NCBI GenBank assembly: GCA_023231475.1
Contig: JALJEE010001861.1
Coordinates: 1 to 22,013 of the forward strand
Direction: 5' to 3'
Source of the DNA: Seison nebaliae
Taxonomy: Eukaryota; Rotifera; Pararotatoria; Seisonacea; Seisonidae
DNA: 22,013 bases
Part shown: piece by piece, positions 19,660-22,013 of the stretch
Layout: each line of letters starts with the position of its first letter
Position numbering within the stretch: the stretch's first letter is position 1
Position numbers and translations under genes: made by a program
The notes under the pieces: generated by a model
Told to the model about the DNA's origin: nothing
What the model saw: only the letters and a program-made list of their open reading frames with translations
Databases searched by the model: none

Positions 19660-20110
19660 GTATACTCATTAATTATTATTATTATTTACAACGGTCCTCT
19701 GAAAGGAAAGAATGCCATGGATGGTGTGAAAGCTTCGTACCTTAACGGGGTATAAGTAGGAAGGAAAAATATCAGTAAACGACTGGTTCCGTTAACGTCG
19801 AAGTAGATGTCGATACAAAGTTACAGAGAGAAAGGCCGAAGAAGAAAAACATGCATCCAAGTATTAAATGCTCGGGAAATAGTGATCCATCGATTATAAC
19901 AATCCCTCATTCAAGCGATGCAGTCACAAGACGAGTAATTATCTCCAATATCGACAGAAAAGTCCCGTTAGACTGAATTGGAAAATATTTATCTGATAGG
20001 AAAATAGTATTCCGACAGGTGTCGTGAATTACCAAATCTTCCAACGGTGAACTACTGACCAGCTCGAGGTGTGAGTTTATAATTGCAATCTCGAAGAAAG
20101 ACAAACCCAT
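19660..20110 (-). mobile_element. Decayed LINE-like fragment with TAA tail
   Basis: On the minus strand a run of five TAA-like units ends at about 19665, directly after a TAA stop, as in the LINE copies here. About 220-450 bases upstream the frame at 20110-19907 reads LEDLVIHDTCRNTIFLSDKYFPIQ, which resembles the C-terminal block of the LINE endonuclease (N.I..SDHYPI). The rest is interrupted. It is a different family or region from the other copies. The plus strand next to it (20300-20440) carries a second remnant. Confidence 0.4.
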
Positions 20111-20299
20111 GGTAATGGAGGAAAAATTTTGGCCAAATGGAGTTGAAATACGTTACTTTTTCTTCAACAAAGATACAAAGAAATTTTTGGATGAAAATTG
20201 TGACCACTTGGTGGAGCAGAGAATCAATTTTATTCCGTCATCAGAGCAACCAAATTCTTCGGAATGACTGCTCAATACGGATTCTCTTTAAATTAACGT

Positions 20300-20445
20300 T
20301 ATCACCTTCAATTCTCATGGACCTGATGGATTAATCCCGTTCCTCCCCGATTTAATATCTTTTGACATTATCTTGACATTACCCTCATTATTTTCAGAAC
20401 ATCGACTCACACTCAATATTTCTAATACCTGCGATACCTCTATAC
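20300..20445 (+). mobile_element. LINE RT entry-region remnant
   Basis: The plus strand reads FNSHGPDGLIPFLPDLISFDIILTL. HGPDGL followed by I..FLPDLI is the typical start of non-LTR reverse transcriptases (KA.GPDGI...LL). No further RT motif could be followed. The downstream bases include an 8-bp hairpin, TACCTCTA/TAGAGGTA, near 20453-20480. The family appears to differ from the SKAHGLDGI copy at 21.5 kb. Confidence 0.5.
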
Positions 20446-20859
20446 CTCAATACCTCTAACCGTGACAGTGGTAGAGGTAGATGCTCTCTGGGACTGATCA
20501 CATTGGTCAAGAAGAATCCACATCCGTTTAATTTTGGTATCATCTCCAATCGTATTTCCTCCATTTAGATAAGATCATTGGTCGTGTTTAACGTTTATGG
20601 TGATAGTATAAATACACCGAGAAATTTGTACGCTAGATAATGAATATGGTGGGAATGAAGAGAAATCCTGGTTGTTTGGTGATGAATTTAATTTGTCGAA
20701 GAAATTATCGAAATGAAGAATGATTGTTACTTTTATTTATTACTTTATCAATTTTATTCCTCGGTTGTGATTTCTAACTTACGTTAGTTTTGAGTCAATA
20801 TCGACTAAATCTTATAGACTCATTTTTTTTTATAAAAAAATAGTTAAATTTGAGTTACA
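20446..20859. other. Non-coding stretch between LINE remnants
   Basis: About 410 AT-rich bases with no recognisable gene. They include the small hairpin noted at 20453-20480 and a T/A homopolymer run at 20824-20840, near where the next LINE copy begins to be readable. Confidence 0.4.
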
Positions 20860-21710
20860 CTCACACTAGGGATGTGAATGTCACAAGATTCGTTCAGATC
20901 GCGAAGAACTTCATAGATGACTACCCAAAGAACCAACGACCGAGAATAGTACCTTGACGACCATTGAGTTGGTGTTCATAAATTTGGGAGTTGGTCGCCA
21001 ATCACAATACACCCCGTGGATTCGTAGAAGAGATGATATAGAAAACGGAGGAGAAGAGCCTCGACAGCATGACGGCATAGATACTTTAGAACAAACGATA
21101 CGTGGATAGAGTCGAAGACTTTAGAAGCGTCGTGAAATAGAATGTGTAGAGAGACTTTCTTTTCCTTAGCACAATATATCACGAAGCGAAAGAGGAAAAG
21201 AAGAGGATATGTGCCGCGACATGAAGACCGGTAGGCGAATGGATATGGTGAAGAGAAAAGAATATTGCGGCAGCGGAATAACATGAGATTATCAACCAAT
21301 CTTAACACGAAAGAAGAGATACATATCGGACGGTACGAATTAAAGGAGGAGGAATCAAGGTTCGACTACTTCAAGAGTGGAATCACTTTGAAGATGAAAG
21401 AAGAAGATGAAAAACTGTCTTCCAATAACGACGAATCAACGTAGTTGGTAAGATTCGAAATAAGCGAAAGCAGAGCATGCTGAACGAGTTTAGTGCAAAT
21501 ACCATCAAGTCCATGTGCTTTCGAACCATCAAGTTCGATAATTAATTCATAGTCGTCATGAGAGGAAAATTAAATGAAATTGTCGAGGGAAGAAAGATCG
21601 AACAATAGTTCTGTTATACATGTACGAATTAAAGTGAATCGCAAAAGACTCGACAGAGATATTGGAACAATTATTCGCGGAAGGTTTTCCAGTTATCAAC
21701 CTCCGAACAT
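20860..21710 (-). mobile_element. Older LINE copy: RT entry region and first half of the palm
   Basis: Minus-strand order: SANNCSNISVESFAIHF (about 21695-21645), ELDGSKAHGLDGICTKLVQHAL (about 21535-21475), then HILFHDASKVFDSIHVSFVLKYL (first catalytic Asp region, FxDASKAFDS-like, within 21150-21080), STGCIVIGDQLPN, NGRQGTIL (RQG.PLSP-like) and IYEVLRDLNESCDIHIPS near 20910. Similarity stops before the YADD motif. The frame changes several times. At its 5' side the sequence abuts the TAA tail of the younger copy at 21723-22013, which is in the same orientation and so appears to have inserted into this older one. Confidence 0.75.
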
Positions 21711-22013
21711 TATTATTATTTATTAATTAAATTCCCATCGGGATAAATTAGAAAAAAGTGAAAAAAAAGTTTGATCATCGCCTATATTGATTAATCGGTG
21801 TAATTCAGCGAGAGAATCCATATCGATTGACATAGAAATTGCGGGATCATTGGAAAAAGTAAAATCTCTTAAATCTTCAATTGGAATCTCACGCAATAAC
21901 CCGTAATAACGAACGTTATGCGAAAAAACCGAACGATTATTTAGGATGTATATGTTCGGAATTTGTGTAATATGGAAGTTCGATTCCGTGATCTTGTCAA
22001 TAAGTGTAAAGAC
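21660..22013. repeat. Right arm of the long inverted repeat
   Basis: Reverse complement of 1-351 with three substitutions and one extra TAA unit. It spans the LINE C-terminus, the tail and ~50 bases of the older LINE (TTCGGAGGTTGATAACTGG and following). On this side the match ends inside the older LINE. Confidence 0.95.
21723..22013 (-). mobile_element. Young LINE copy, C-terminal end of the RT ORF
   Basis: An open minus-strand frame of about 96 residues from the window edge to TAA at 21725-21723. It is identical to the left-end copy except for up to three residues. It is followed by (TAA)n at about 21711-21725 and then older LINE sequence. The window edge truncates the 5' side. The intact frame and the near identity to the left arm indicate recent activity or recent duplication. 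Confidence 0.8.

Noticed and set aside
1-22013. A Polinton/Maverick or other giant element, suggested by long terminal inverted repeats 22 kb apart.
   Set aside because: The arms are LINE 3' ends, and the interior is ordinary intron-bearing host genes (RIOK2, ZDHHC6, CCS and others). No integrase, DNA polymerase B, packaging ATPase or capsid set is seen.

Overview
The window looks like a compact, AT-rich arthropod nuclear genome. Conserved eukaryotic genes are split by very small GT-AG introns, mostly 41-56 nt with a few of 83-112 nt. They lie 150-250 bp apart, with AATAAA-type signals just after stop codons. An acariform (astigmatid-like) mite fits the intron size, the base composition, the defective serine-protease homologue and the galactose sulfotransferase. 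That placement is inference; nothing here fixes the species.

Layout: 1-351 is the 3' end of a non-LTR retrotransposon (LINE) and one arm of a ~99% identical inverted repeat, whose other arm is the last 354 bases. 844-2012 (-) is a secreted protein in five exons. 3066-4115 (+) is an inactive-looking trypsin-fold protein. 4370-5240 (-) is a basic, Arg/Ser-rich unknown in three exons. 5915-6232 (+) is a small helical unknown. 6365-7402 (+) is a six-exon copper chaperone for superoxide dismutase (CCS) with stripped metal sites. 8462-10235 holds two LINE copies pointing at each other. 10318-11526 (+) is a nine-exon single-pass membrane protein. 11809-16999 (-) is a tight same-strand cluster: Gal3ST-like sulfotransferase, RIOK2, ZDHHC6 and SAP30BP, with SAP30BP furthest upstream. 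17962-19569 (-) is an intronless 535-residue orphan. 19660-22013 is mostly decayed or nested LINE sequence.

The cluster genes serve basic functions: 40S ribosome maturation (RIOK2), ER protein palmitoylation (ZDHHC6), an SAP30BP-like nuclear factor and Golgi glycan sulfation. No shared pathway is evident, so the grouping reflects compactness or possible co-transcription. Exon chains were built by hand from reading-frame phase, splice dinucleotides and protein similarity recalled from memory; no search was run.

The points most worth a second look are the intronless orphan, the loop-stripped CCS, the inverted repeat whose arms share LINE sequence plus the same 3' flank, and a LINE-spacer-LINE inverted composite seen at two loci.
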